Source: JALCRY01 sp050946575 (lineage in GTDB: Bacteria; Bacillota; Clostridia; Peptostreptococcales; Anaerovoracaceae). Taken from it: a DNA stretch of 64,000 nucleotides. The DNA is taken from positions 124,001-188,000 of the forward strand of contig JBMNVB010000001.1 in the NCBI GenBank assembly GCA_050946575.1. Reading direction: 5' to 3'. Below are positions 1 to 7,639 of the stretch, one piece after another (the stretch's first letter is position 1; each line of letters starts with the position of its first letter). The notes under the pieces were generated by a model. It was not told the origin of the DNA and did no database searches. It saw only the letters and a program-made list of their open reading frames with translations. A program made the translations under genes and the position numbers.

Positions 1-216
1 GTTGACACCAGAACGGAGAAGCAGATCCAGTCAGCAATGACCCGCCTCATGAAGGGCCGTACCAGTTTCGTGATCGCGCACCGGCTCTCGACGATCAGAG
101 ACGCCGACTGGATCCTCGTCATGAACCACGGCGACATCGTGGAACAGGGCCGGCATCAGGACCTGCTCGACCGCGGCGGATTCTACGCGCAGCTGTACAA
201 CTCGCAGTTTGAGTGA
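1..216 (+). CDS. ABC exporter ATPase, C-terminal end (partial)
   Basis: The window opens inside this gene, and the last 71 codons are present in frame 1 up to the TGA at 214-216. The visible peptide begins with VDTRTE, the D-loop region that follows Walker B, and continues through the switch-histidine motif IAHRLSTI to the usual tail with GDIVEQG and a closing YAQLYNSQF. These are typical of the nucleotide-binding domain of MsbA/MdlB-type exporters, in which membrane and ATPase domains are fused. The membrane domain and Walker A lie outside the window, so the substrate cannot be inferred. No terminator is obvious after the stop; the gene runs straight into GC-rich repeat DNA. Confidence 0.9.
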   Translation, partial: VDTRTEKQIQSAMTRLMKGRTSFVIAHRLSTIRDADWILVMNHGDIVEQGRHQDLLDRGGFYAQLYNSQFE

Positions 217-239
217 GGGCCGGGAGGCCGGAGCGAAAA

Positions 240-475
240 CGGTCCCGAGGGCTGGAGCCGGGGATCGGGGCGAGGCCATGAGCCGGAGCCAGGGGCCGGG
301 CTGAGGCCCGAGAGGTCTGATCCGGAGCCAAGGATCGGGCCAGGAATCGTGGCGAGGCCATGAGCCGGAGCCAGGGGCCGGGCTGAGGCCCGAGAGGCCT
401 GATCCGGAGCCAAGGGCCGGGCTGAGGCCCGAGAGGCCTGATCCGGAGCCAGGAATCGGGCCAGGAATCGGGAAA
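240..475. repeat. GC-rich degenerate direct repeats
   Basis: This is a non-coding block built of direct repeats. A segment starting GGCCATGAGCCGGAGCC occurs at about 274 and again at about 356, 82 bases later. A shorter segment with CTGAGGCCCGAGAGG recurs at about 303, 385 and 424. Open frames across it exist on both strands but are proline/serine/glycine low-complexity without start signals, so no gene is called. Confidence 0.75.
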
Positions 476-483
476 TGGCGGAA

Positions 484-655
484 ATTTTGTGGCGACCGGC
501 GTGTTTTTTCGGTTGCTGCACGCAATTTTTTCAACGTTTTCAGCATGCCGACAGCCCGGAACAGGTCAAAATCGGCGTTTGAAATATATTCAAGCCCGCA
601 ATCGTTGAAAAAATTGTGGCTGCCGAGGCAAAAAAACGGGTGGCCGCCACAAAAT
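484..655. repeat. 172-bp imperfect palindrome, copy A
   Basis: The outer arms are ATTTTGTGGC at 484-493 and its exact complement GCCACAAAAT at 646-655. The inner arms are a perfect 14-bp pair, CAATTTTTTCAACG at 523-536 and its complement at 603-616. Copies of the same length lie at 1027-1198 and 15098-15269. The element is richer in A and T than the repeats around it. It has no coding potential and no visible transposase. Confidence 0.85.
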
Positions 656-780
656 CCAGCGCATCGATCGGGATCGGAGCAGAAACCCCCGGCCCGGAAC
701 CGGAGCCTGCTCAAGGCTCCGACACCGGATCCCGGGCAAAGCCCTGCACTGACCCCGTCGCCCCGGCCTCAAAAGCGGAA

Positions 781-929
781 GCAAAATGCCGCCCCGGCGT
801 CCGAATCAGCATTTTGCATCATTTTAAGTTTTAAAAGGAGACAAAACGCAGCAGATCACACGAGAGCGTTTTGTAACCACTCAGGATTAAAGGAAAACAA
901 AACGCCGCAGTTTTTCTTCGGCGTTTTGT
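781..929. repeat. Three consecutive stem-loops with related stems
   Basis: Three inverted repeats share a CAAAA(T/C)GC stem: 781-789 with 809-817, 841-849 with 866-874, and 897-907 with 919-929. Their starts are 60 and 56 bases apart. The third has the longest perfect stem (11 bp) and a T-rich loop. No adjacent gene would use them as terminators, because the nearest gene end is the ABC gene at 216 and the gene at 1341-2705 is on the other strand. Confidence 0.7.
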
Positions 930-1026
930 ATCTGTATATTTGCCGGCCGGACGAGAACATACCCGGGATACGTTCAGGAGCCGGGATCAGCATCTGGTCA
1001 GGGGCCTGAACTGAGAGCCGGCGGAA

Positions 1027-1198
1027 ATTTTGTGGCGGCCGGCGGTTTTTTCCGGTTGCTGCACGCAATTTTTTCAACGTTTTCAGCATGCCGGCAGCCG
1101 GAATCCGGTCAAAATCGGCGTTTGAAATATATTCAAGCCCGCAATCGTTGAAAAAATTGTGGCTGCCGATGCAAAATTACGGGTGGCCGCCACAAAAT
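1027..1198. repeat. 172-bp imperfect palindrome, copy B
   Basis: Copy B has a perfect 14-bp outer pair, ATTTTGTGGCGGCC at 1027-1040 and its complement at 1185-1198, and the same inner CAATTTTTTCAACG pair as copy A. Homology to copy A extends over the whole element. The remaining bases up to 1340 are GC-rich and degenerate, and I see no gene in them. Confidence 0.85.
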
Positions 1199-1340
1199 CC
1201 AGCGCATCGGCCGGGGCCGGAGCCGAAATCGCGGGCCGGGACCGGAACCTGAGCCGGAGACCGGAAACCAGATCCTTGACCGAGACCGGAGCCGGGCACC
1301 GAAACCGGCAGCCCCATGCTCACCGCATTGCTGTTCCCCG

Positions 1341-2705
1341 TCAGCCGAAGATCTCGTCATCCGGCGGCATTACCGCGTCCTTCTTGACATACGCTATCCT
1401 GCTTACATTGAACAGGTGGTTCCAGTTGAGGTTCTCGCTGATCGAGTTATTGCCCCAGCTGCCGCAGCCGAGCGTCGTCGTGCCTCTGAGTCCGTTGAAG
1501 AAGCTTCCGCCGGCGTTCGTCGAGCAGACCTGGTTCACCACGAACCTTGAGGCGTGCAGCCTGAGCGCGGCCGCTTCGATATGTTCGTCATTGTTGGAGT
1601 GCAGCGATACGCTGTGCCCCTCTCCCATGACTTCGAGATTCGCTTCAGCGATCTCGATGGCTTCGTCAAATGTCTTGTATGTATACAGAGCCTGTACAGG
1701 AGCCATTTTCTCCTTCGCGAGATAATCGACAGCTCCGCAGCCCTCAGCCTTCACGAGCAGCATCCTCATGTTCTCCGGAACATCGAGCCCGGCGGCCTCC
1801 GCGACCCGGACCGCGCTCTGTCCGACGAGATCCCTGTTCATCACGCCGTCCGGGAAAAGAGCTTTTCTCAGAGCCGCTACATCCTCATGCTGCGAAACAT
1901 AGAATACATCGTTTTCCCCGTAGATTTTCAGAGCCTCTTCAACTTTTCCCTCAGGCATGATGACACTCTGCTCTCCGGAGCAGATGATGCCGTTGTCGAA
2001 GCATCTTCCCTCCACGATCATCGGGATCGCCTTCGCGAGATCCGCGTCGTCGTCGATTATCGTCTGGACATTGCCCGGGCCCACGCCGAACGCAGGCTTG
2101 CCGGACGAATAGGCGGCCTTGACCATTCCGGCGCCGCCCGTGCTGATGCAGACGTCGCATTCACTCATGACGAGGCCGGAGAGTTCCATCGTGGGCTCTT
2201 CGATGCACTGGATCAGTCCTTCGGGGGCCCCGATCTCCGCGAGCCTTTCATTGATGAGTCTCACTGTTTCGAAGCTGCACTTCTTCGAACGGGGATGCGG
2301 GCTGATGATAACGGCATTGCGCCCCTTGGCCGCGAACATCGCATTGCACATAGGAGTGACGATCGGGTTCGTGCACGGCGTTACGCAGCCGACGACGCCC
2401 ATCGGCTTCGCGACGAGCACAAGTCCCTCTTCCGGGATCCTCTTTATGATGCCGACGCTCTTTCCGCCCTTGCAGTCGTTCCAGATGAGCCTCGACTTGC
2501 CCTGATTCTTCTTGACCTTGTCTTCGTAAAGGCCCATGCCGGTCTCATCGACAGCCATCCTCGCGAGAGGCTCGGCATTGTCGAATACAGTCTTCGCGAT
2601 AGTCTTCACGACTTCGTCGACCTGCTCCTGATTATACTTTTCGAATTCTTTCTGGGCTTTTCTCGCCTTTTCGAGCATCTCATCCATGATTGCCTTGTCT
2701 GTCAT
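1341..2705 (-). CDS. CoA-acylating aldehyde dehydrogenase
   Basis: This 454-residue protein belongs to the acylating branch of the aldehyde dehydrogenase superfamily, which converts an aldehyde plus CoA and NAD(P)+ to acyl-CoA or runs in reverse. The probable catalytic cysteine is C242 in FDNGIICSGEQSV. The upstream nucleotide-binding stretch KPMGVVGCVTPCTNP and the GVGPGNV motif fit the succinate-semialdehyde (SucD-like) and sulfoacetaldehyde dehydrogenase type. Length matches single-domain family members, so it is not the bifunctional AdhE. It starts 18 bases after the malic enzyme gene, behind a strong AAAGGAGG ribosome site, and the two are probably co-transcribed. The exact aldehyde cannot be read from sequence. 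No terminator is visible after its stop. Confidence 0.88.
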   Translation of the reverse strand: MTDKAIMDEMLEKARKAQKEFEKYNQEQVDEVVKTIAKTVFDNAEPLARMAVDETGMGLYEDKVKKNQGKSRLIWNDCKGGKSVGIIKRIPEEGLVLVAKPMGVVGCVTPCTNPIVTPMCNAMFAAKGRNAVIISPHPRSKKCSFETVRLINERLAEIGAPEGLIQCIEEPTMELSGLVMSECDVCISTGGAGMVKAAYSSGKPAFGVGPGNVQTIIDDDADLAKAIPMIVEGRCFDNGIICSGEQSVIMPEGKVEEALKIYGENDVFYVSQHEDVAALRKALFPDGVMNRDLVGQSAVRVAEAAGLDVPENMRMLLVKAEGCGAVDYLAKEKMAPVQALYTYKTFDEAIEIAEANLEVMGEGHSVSLHSNNDEHIEAAALRLHASRFVVNQVCSTNAGGSFFNGLRGTTTLGCGSWGNNSISENLNWNHLFNVSRIAYVKKDAVMPPDDEIFG

Positions 2706-2723
2706 TTTCTCCGCCTCCTTTTC

Positions 2724-3899
2724 CTATATCCGGGCAACGCCGGATCTTCTCGCGGCTTCCGCCACAGCTTCCGCGACGGCGGGACCCACTCTCGGGTCGA
2801 ACGCCTTCGGTATTATATAGTCGGCCGACAGTTCGTCGTCCGAAATGAGATCCGCCAGGGCCTTCGATGCCGCAAGCTTCATCTCATCGTTTATGTCGCT
2901 CGCCCTCACGTCGAATGTTCCTCTGAATATCCCCGGGAACGCGAGCACATTGTTTATCTGGTTCGGGTAATCGCTCCTTCCCGTCGATACGACCGCGGCG
3001 CCGGCCGCCTTCGCTTCGTCCGGGAAAATCTCCGGCGTCGGGTTCGCGCAGGCGAATATTATCGGATCCTCCGCCATGCTGCGGACCATGTCCTGCGTGA
3101 CCGCGCCCGGAGCCGACACTCCGATGAACACATCCGCGCCCTTCATACTGTCGGCAAGCGTGCCCTTCAGCATTGATTTATTAGTGACTTCCGCCATCTC
3201 CTCCTTTATGGCATTCATGCCCTTTTCACGGCCTTTGTATATCAGACCGGTGCGGTCGCAGAGAGTGATATCCTTCACGCCCGCCGAGAGCAGTATCTTC
3301 GCGATCGCGATAGCCGCGGAGCCCGCTCCGTTCATAGCGACCTTTATCTCGCCGAGGTCCTTGCCGACGACCTTCAGCGCGTTGCGAAGGCCCGCGAGCG
3401 TGATGACCGCGGTCCCGTGCTGGTCGTCGTGGAAGATCGGGATATCGCACTTTTCCTTCAGCTTCTTTTCGATCTCGAAGCATCTCGGAGCGGAGATGTC
3501 CTCGAGGTTCACGCCGCCGAAGCTGCCGGAGATCATGTATATCGTGTTCACGATCTCATCCACGTCGTTGCTCTTTATACAGAGCGGGAACGCGTCGACA
3601 CCGCCGAATGACTTGAACAGCACGCACTTGCCTTCCATGACCGGCATGCCTGCCTCCGGCCCGATGTTCCCGAGCCCGAGCACGGCCGAACCGTCCGTCA
3701 CGACAAGGCACATGTTCCACCGCCTTGTCAGTTCATAGCTTTTCGAAATGTCCTTCTGTATCTCGAGGCAGGGCTGCGCGACTCCGGGCGTATACGCCAG
3801 CGACAGGTCGTCCTTCGTTTTCACGGGCACCGTCGCCTTTACCTCTATCTTGCCTTTCCATTCCTCGTGCAGCCTGAGTGATTCCTTTGCGTAATCCAT
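2724..3899 (-). CDS. NAD(P)-dependent malic enzyme
   Basis: This 391-residue protein is the short bacterial malic enzyme without a phosphotransacetylase tail. It decarboxylates malate to pyruvate with reduction of NAD(P)+. Visible signatures are AYTPGVAQPC near residue 36, the lysine region GKCVLFKSFGGVDAFP near 95, HDDQHGTA near 157, the Rossmann glycine motif NGAGSAAIAIA near 190, and CANPTPEIFP near 284. It is the first gene of a two-gene minus-strand operon with the aldehyde dehydrogenase. A TATAAT-like -10 lies upstream at about 3974-3979, without a convincing -35. The operon would connect C4 acids to pyruvate and an acyl-CoA/aldehyde step. Confidence 0.93.
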   Translation of the reverse strand: MDYAKESLRLHEEWKGKIEVKATVPVKTKDDLSLAYTPGVAQPCLEIQKDISKSYELTRRWNMCLVVTDGSAVLGLGNIGPEAGMPVMEGKCVLFKSFGGVDAFPLCIKSNDVDEIVNTIYMISGSFGGVNLEDISAPRCFEIEKKLKEKCDIPIFHDDQHGTAVITLAGLRNALKVVGKDLGEIKVAMNGAGSAAIAIAKILLSAGVKDITLCDRTGLIYKGREKGMNAIKEEMAEVTNKSMLKGTLADSMKGADVFIGVSAPGAVTQDMVRSMAEDPIIFACANPTPEIFPDEAKAAGAAVVSTGRSDYPNQINNVLAFPGIFRGTFDVRASDINDEMKLAASKALADLISDDELSADYIIPKAFDPRVGPAVAEAVAEAARRSGVARI

Positions 3900-4063
3900 A
3901 TCGATTTCCTTTCTGTCATGTAAGCAATGCGGGGGAGCTCCCGTTCAGCCCTCCCTGCATGATACCGTTAATATATTATACCGCCTTTTTTCTCCGCGCG
4001 CTTCTATTAATATACAGCTTCTCTCATCAATGCGGATACCCGCCCCTGCGCAGTTTCCCTGCA

Positions 4064-4110
4064 ATAAAAAAAGGAGCCGCCGGACCCGCATGCAGGCCCG
4101 CGCGGCATCC
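4064..4110 (-). terminator. Probable terminator of the OPT gene
   Basis: Read on the minus strand, a GC-rich imperfect stem (outer GGA/TCC, then GCCGC/GCGGC, 4073-4110) is followed by a run of seven T. It lies about 20 bases after the OPT stop codon. The inner part of the stem pairs poorly. Confidence 0.55.
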
Positions 4111-4128
4111 CTTATATTTCCGAATAGA

Positions 4129-5754
4129 TCAGAATATGATCTGACATGCCATTACTATAGCTATCACGACTCCGATGACGCCTTCGCCGCCGAGCACGCC
4201 GGCCGCGATGATCTGTCCCGTTCCTTCCTTTTCCTCCATTCCCGGCTTCGCCTTATCGACAATGAATCTGAGCGCTCCGCCTATGAACGCTGTCATTGTC
4301 ATATAGAACGGAAGATATACTCCGAGCCCGAGCGTCATTACCGGGAAATTCACGAAGTAAAGGATGATAGCCGCGATGAGCCCGATCAGGAACGCCGGCA
4401 TACTCGATATCCCCTTCGCCATCGCAGAGACCGCAGCGGCCTGAGCAGCCGGGAATATCGTAGGATCTCCGAACGAAGTCGGTCCGTACGCCTTGAGTAT
4501 GACCATGAGAACGAGTATCGAAACGACTCCTCCGACGAGTCCTCCGATGACTTCCGCGATCCACTGCGCCTTCGGGTCCGTGCCGAGCACTTCGCCGGCC
4601 TTGAAGTCATTCATGACATCGCCGGTCAGCCCGCACGCGACAGCGACCGTCGCGGCCACGAATATCGCGGCAGCGCTTCCGAGCCCGGAACCTCCTCCGA
4701 GCGCGGCCACTCCTCTTGCGGCAAGCAGGATGATGATCCCGAATATCTCCATCGGGTTTATGCCCGTCTGGCCGACGCACTGGCACGACATAGCAGTCGC
4801 GAGCCATACGCCGACGATCGTGATTATCGACGCCACCACGCCCATGTCGCAGACCGTCGCGAATATCGCGGCGAGAATGACCATTACTATGGGCGCCCAG
4901 CGCATGCTGATTATCGAATCGCCGATGTTCTCCTTGCTGAACATCGCGCCGAATATTTTCTTTGCTTTAGGAAGTATGCTCTTGCAGAGGATGCCGATGC
5001 CGGTCCCGACCATGAGACCGATGCCGAGCGACTGCTTCACATTCATGGCCGTCGCGGCGTCAAACAGCCCGAGCTTCTGGCCGCCGAAAAGGATCCCGAC
5101 ATCCCCTATGAGCCCGCCGACGAACCACACGCCGATAAACAGAGGCCCGATAATATAGCCGATAGCGACAAGCATCGGTGAGAAATAGAAGCCGGTGTAC
5201 GAGCCGTACTTCATCATGCTCTTGCTGAACCAGGTGGCGGGGATCGCCTGCACCCAGTCGCGCAGGAACGCGAAAAGACCTGCGACTCCGAGAGAGCCGA
5301 ACAGCCACGCGGATTTCTTCCCGCCTTCGTCGCCCGCGATAAGAGTATCGGCGGCCGCCTGCCCCATCGGGTATGGCAGTTCCTCTGTAACTACGAAATG
5401 TTTGCGGTAGAGCGCCGTGAAGATAAGGCCGAGTATCACGCCGCCGAGCGTTATCGCGGAGAGCTGGAGCACATTCGTCGCCGCTTTAGGATCCGCCATG
5501 TAGATGCCCGGTATCGTGAACGCGAGTCCGCCGGCGACCATCGCGCCCGCCGACATCGCGGTATGGGTCACGTTTATCTCGTTCAGAGACGTGTGTCCCA
5601 TCGCCTTCAGAATAACCATCGATAAGAGTGCCACGAACATAATAGGCCATGGCAGGGAGCTTAGCTTCAGCGCGATGAACATCGAACTGCAGGTGATGAT
5701 GATGCAGCCGATGACGCCGATAACCATGCCCCTCAGTGTGAGTTGCTTTTCCAT
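4129..5754 (-). CDS. OPT family oligopeptide transporter
   Basis: This 541-residue integral membrane protein has about 14 or more hydrophobic segments spread over its length. Motifs typical of the bacterial OPT (oligopeptide/metal-chelate) family are visible: EELPYPMGQAAADTL near 124, GINPMEIFG near 337, and LTGDVMNDFKAG near 377. OPT proteins import small peptides, or in some branches metal-siderophore complexes, with protons; the substrate here is unknown. It stands alone on the minus strand, with its own promoter at 5812-5840 and an AAAGGA ribosome site, and is divergent from birA. The short acidic stretch KPGMEEKEGTGQ near 501 lies between the last membrane helices. Confidence 0.88.
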   Translation of the reverse strand: MEKQLTLRGMVIGVIGCIIITCSSMFIALKLSSLPWPIMFVALLSMVILKAMGHTSLNEINVTHTAMSAGAMVAGGLAFTIPGIYMADPKAATNVLQLSAITLGGVILGLIFTALYRKHFVVTEELPYPMGQAAADTLIAGDEGGKKSAWLFGSLGVAGLFAFLRDWVQAIPATWFSKSMMKYGSYTGFYFSPMLVAIGYIIGPLFIGVWFVGGLIGDVGILFGGQKLGLFDAATAMNVKQSLGIGLMVGTGIGILCKSILPKAKKIFGAMFSKENIGDSIISMRWAPIVMVILAAIFATVCDMGVVASIITIVGVWLATAMSCQCVGQTGINPMEIFGIIILLAARGVAALGGGSGLGSAAAIFVAATVAVACGLTGDVMNDFKAGEVLGTDPKAQWIAEVIGGLVGGVVSILVLMVILKAYGPTSFGDPTIFPAAQAAAVSAMAKGISSMPAFLIGLIAAIILYFVNFPVMTLGLGVYLPFYMTMTAFIGGALRFIVDKAKPGMEEKEGTGQIIAAGVLGGEGVIGVVIAIVMACQIIF

Positions 5755-5811
5755 TATTAAACTGTCCTTTCATTAGTCCGCGCCCGGTCCCGGGTCGCCG
5801 TCTACGTATAT

Positions 5812-5840
5812 AAGATAACACCGGGCTGAAAAGATTTCAA
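5812..5840 (-). promoter_or_regulatory. Promoter of the OPT gene
   Basis: Read on the minus strand: -35 TTGAAA (5840-5835), 17-base spacer, -10 TATCTT (5817-5812). It lies 58 bases upstream of the start codon, back to back with the birA promoter. Confidence 0.6.
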
Positions 5841-5873
5841 CAGAGGAATTGTAAACTTTAAATCAATGCTTAG

Positions 5874-5902
5874 TTGACAATGTCCGGGCCTCCATATATG
5901 AT
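5874..5902 (+). promoter_or_regulatory. Consensus promoter of birA-bioY
   Basis: -35 TTGACA at 5874-5879, 17-base spacer, -10 TATGAT at 5897-5902. This near-perfect housekeeping promoter shows that the TTG at 5874, which opens the longest reading frame, is promoter sequence and not a start codon. Confidence 0.85.
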
Positions 5903-5942
5903 TTATACGCATGCAAAAGTATCAACAGGAAAGGAAAAGATA

Positions 5943-6929
5943 ATGACGGATAAGAAACTTTCCGTTAAGGAGAAGGTGCTCCGTGCGCTCGCCGAGGGGA
6001 GCGGGAGCCCCGTCTCCGGAGAAGCCCTCGCTTCGAAACTCGGCGTCACGCGCGCCGCGGTCTGGAAGGCCGTCAAGGCGCTGCGCGAAAGCGGATACCC
6101 CATCGAATCCGGAACGAACAGGGGTTACACGCTCACTTCCGGAGCGGACATACTGACAGGCGAAGCGGTCAGCGCATTGATGCGTGAAGACATACCGGTA
6201 TACTACTTCGACAAGGTCGGATCTACGAACGAAAAGGCGAAGGAGATCGTGATCGGCGAAGGCGCCGAAACGGGCCTTGTCGTGGCGGACTGCCAGACGG
6301 CCGGGAAGGGCCGGCTCGGACGGACATTCGTGTCGCCCGCGGGCTCCGGCATCTACATGAGCCTTATCTCGCAGCCCGATTTCGATCTCAGCAGATCGGT
6401 GCTCGTCACGACGGCGGCCGCGGTCGCGGTCTGCAAGGCGCTCGAGGATCTCTATGATCTCAGGCCGCAGATAAAATGGGTCAATGACGTGTACCTTGAC
6501 GGGAAGAAGATCACCGGCATCCTGACGGAGGCTCTCACCGATTTCGAGAGCGGCCAGATAGAGCGGATCATCGTCGGCATCGGCATCAACTGCTTCGAGA
6601 ACAGCGCGGCGAAGGACGCTTCGGACGCGTACGGCTTTATCGGCGGGAATATCTCGCGCGCGAGGATCGCGGCGAAGGTCATCGATTATTTCGCACCAAT
6701 GCTGCGGGACCTTGATTCGAGGGAGTTCATCGATGACTACAGGAAGCGCTGTCTCGTGACCGGAAAGGACGTGCTCGTCTACAAGGCGGGTACGCTCGGA
6801 CGGCCGGACGCGAGACCGCTCCGCGCAAGGGCGGTCGGGATAGACGACAACGGCGGTCTCATTATCGAACATGACGGCAGGCGCGAATCGCTCACATCGG
6901 GCGAAGTCTCGGTGCGCCCGGCCGAATAA
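5943..6929 (+). CDS. birA: Biotin-[acetyl-CoA-carboxylase] ligase / biotin repressor
   Basis: This 328-residue protein uses ATP to make biotinyl-AMP and transfers biotin to carboxyl carrier protein. An N-terminal winged helix-turn-helix (about residues 5-65, with ASKLGVTRAAVWKAVKALR) marks the bifunctional repressor-ligase class. The catalytic domain follows, with the biotinyl-AMP loop GKGRLGRTFVSPAGSGIY and the conserved KWVNDVYLDGKKITGIL. A small C-terminal beta domain ends the protein. The ATG at 5943 is chosen because AGGAAAGG precedes it and the promoter lies just upstream. bioY follows after 30 bases, so the operon pairs biotin uptake with biotin attachment. Self-repression is possible, but I could not identify a BirA operator. 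Confidence 0.95.
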   Translation: MTDKKLSVKEKVLRALAEGSGSPVSGEALASKLGVTRAAVWKAVKALRESGYPIESGTNRGYTLTSGADILTGEAVSALMREDIPVYYFDKVGSTNEKAKEIVIGEGAETGLVVADCQTAGKGRLGRTFVSPAGSGIYMSLISQPDFDLSRSVLVTTAAAVAVCKALEDLYDLRPQIKWVNDVYLDGKKITGILTEALTDFESGQIERIIVGIGINCFENSAAKDASDAYGFIGGNISRARIAAKVIDYFAPMLRDLDSREFIDDYRKRCLVTGKDVLVYKAGTLGRPDARPLRARAVGIDDNGGLIIEHDGRRESLTSGEVSVRPAE

Positions 6930-6959
6930 CAATCATTTAATGAAAGAGAGGAAACATCA

Positions 6960-7541
6960 ATGATGGGAACTAATGCTATAGACAATAAATATTCTAAGAC
7001 GGCGAGGCTCACGCTGTGCGCGCTGTTCGCGGCGCTCATGGCGATATGCTCATGGATCTCCATCCCGCTCCCGGCGGGCGTTCCGATAAACCTCGCGACG
7101 CTCGGCGTATTTCTGGCGGCCGGTCTTCTCGGCATGAAATACGGGACGATCAGCATCCTGACATACATCCTTCTCGGAGCGGTCGGCGTTCCGGTATTCG
7201 CAGGATTCAGGGGCGGCCCAAGCGTTATCGCGGGGCCTACCGGCGGCTACATCGTCGGCTATATCGCCGCGGCGCTCATCGCGGGCGCGATATTCGCGGC
7301 TGGGCGGCGCGAAAATGAAGATTCTGTAAAGAGTTCTCCGTCGACAGCCCGTATCGTCGGCGGATGCGTGGCGGGACTCGCGGCGTGCTACGCGCTCGGG
7401 ACTATCTGGTTCATATTCCTTACGAAAACGGGATTCGCGGCGGCAATGCTCGCGTGCGTGATTCCGTTCCTTCCGGGCGACGCCCTGAAAATCGCGGCGG
7501 CGACCGTGCTCATCCGGAAAATAAGGCCCCATATCGCGTGA
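6960..7541 (+). CDS. bioY: Biotin transporter S component BioY
   Basis: This 193-residue membrane protein is the substrate-binding S component of an ECF-type biotin importer. It has about six hydrophobic segments and the family signatures GGPSVIAGPTGGYIVGY near residue 80 and FLPGDALKIAAA near 170. BioY can work alone or with a shared EcfA/EcfT module; no ecfAAT of the shared kind is adjacent here. The start at 6960 follows an AGAGAGG ribosome site; a second ATG immediately after is equally possible. Its position behind birA supports the biotin assignment. Confidence 0.94.
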   Translation: MMGTNAIDNKYSKTARLTLCALFAALMAICSWISIPLPAGVPINLATLGVFLAAGLLGMKYGTISILTYILLGAVGVPVFAGFRGGPSVIAGPTGGYIVGYIAAALIAGAIFAAGRRENEDSVKSSPSTARIVGGCVAGLAACYALGTIWFIFLTKTGFAAAMLACVIPFLPGDALKIAAATVLIRKIRPHIA

Positions 7542-7564
7542 TAATGTATTGATGTGCCTTTTTA

Positions 7565-7573
7565 TGGTATAAT
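7565..7573 (+). promoter_or_regulatory. Extended -10 promoter of the SEDS/PBP operon
   Basis: TG-N-TATAAT at 7565-7573, with no good -35 at the expected distance, fits an extended -10 promoter. It lies 67 bases upstream of the ATG at 7640. Confidence 0.6.
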
Positions 7574-7585
7574 GTTAGCCGTACG

Positions 7586-7605
7586 GGGGAAGGCGCGCCT
7601 TCCCC
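7586..7605. promoter_or_regulatory. Perfect 20-bp palindrome in the SEDS leader
   Basis: GGGGAAGGCG is followed directly by its complement CGCCTTCCCC, between the -10 element and the ribosome site. No T-run follows, so a terminator is unlikely. It could be an operator or a stem in the leader RNA. Confidence 0.5.
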
Positions 7606-7639
7606 GGTGCGCAATTGACATACGGAAGGATCACATTTA

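Noticed and set aside
31..1360. Several Pro/Ser/Gly-rich open frames on both strands
   Set aside because: They are low-complexity translations of GC-rich repeats and palindromes, overlap each other on both strands, and lack start signals.
1554..3176. 540-codon plus-strand frame
   Set aside because: It lies antisense to two well-supported enzyme genes; its composition is typical of a shadow frame in high-GC DNA.
5874..5942. Upstream TTG start extending BirA by 23 residues
   Set aside because: The TTG is part of a consensus -35 hexamer; the ATG at 5943 has a ribosome site.
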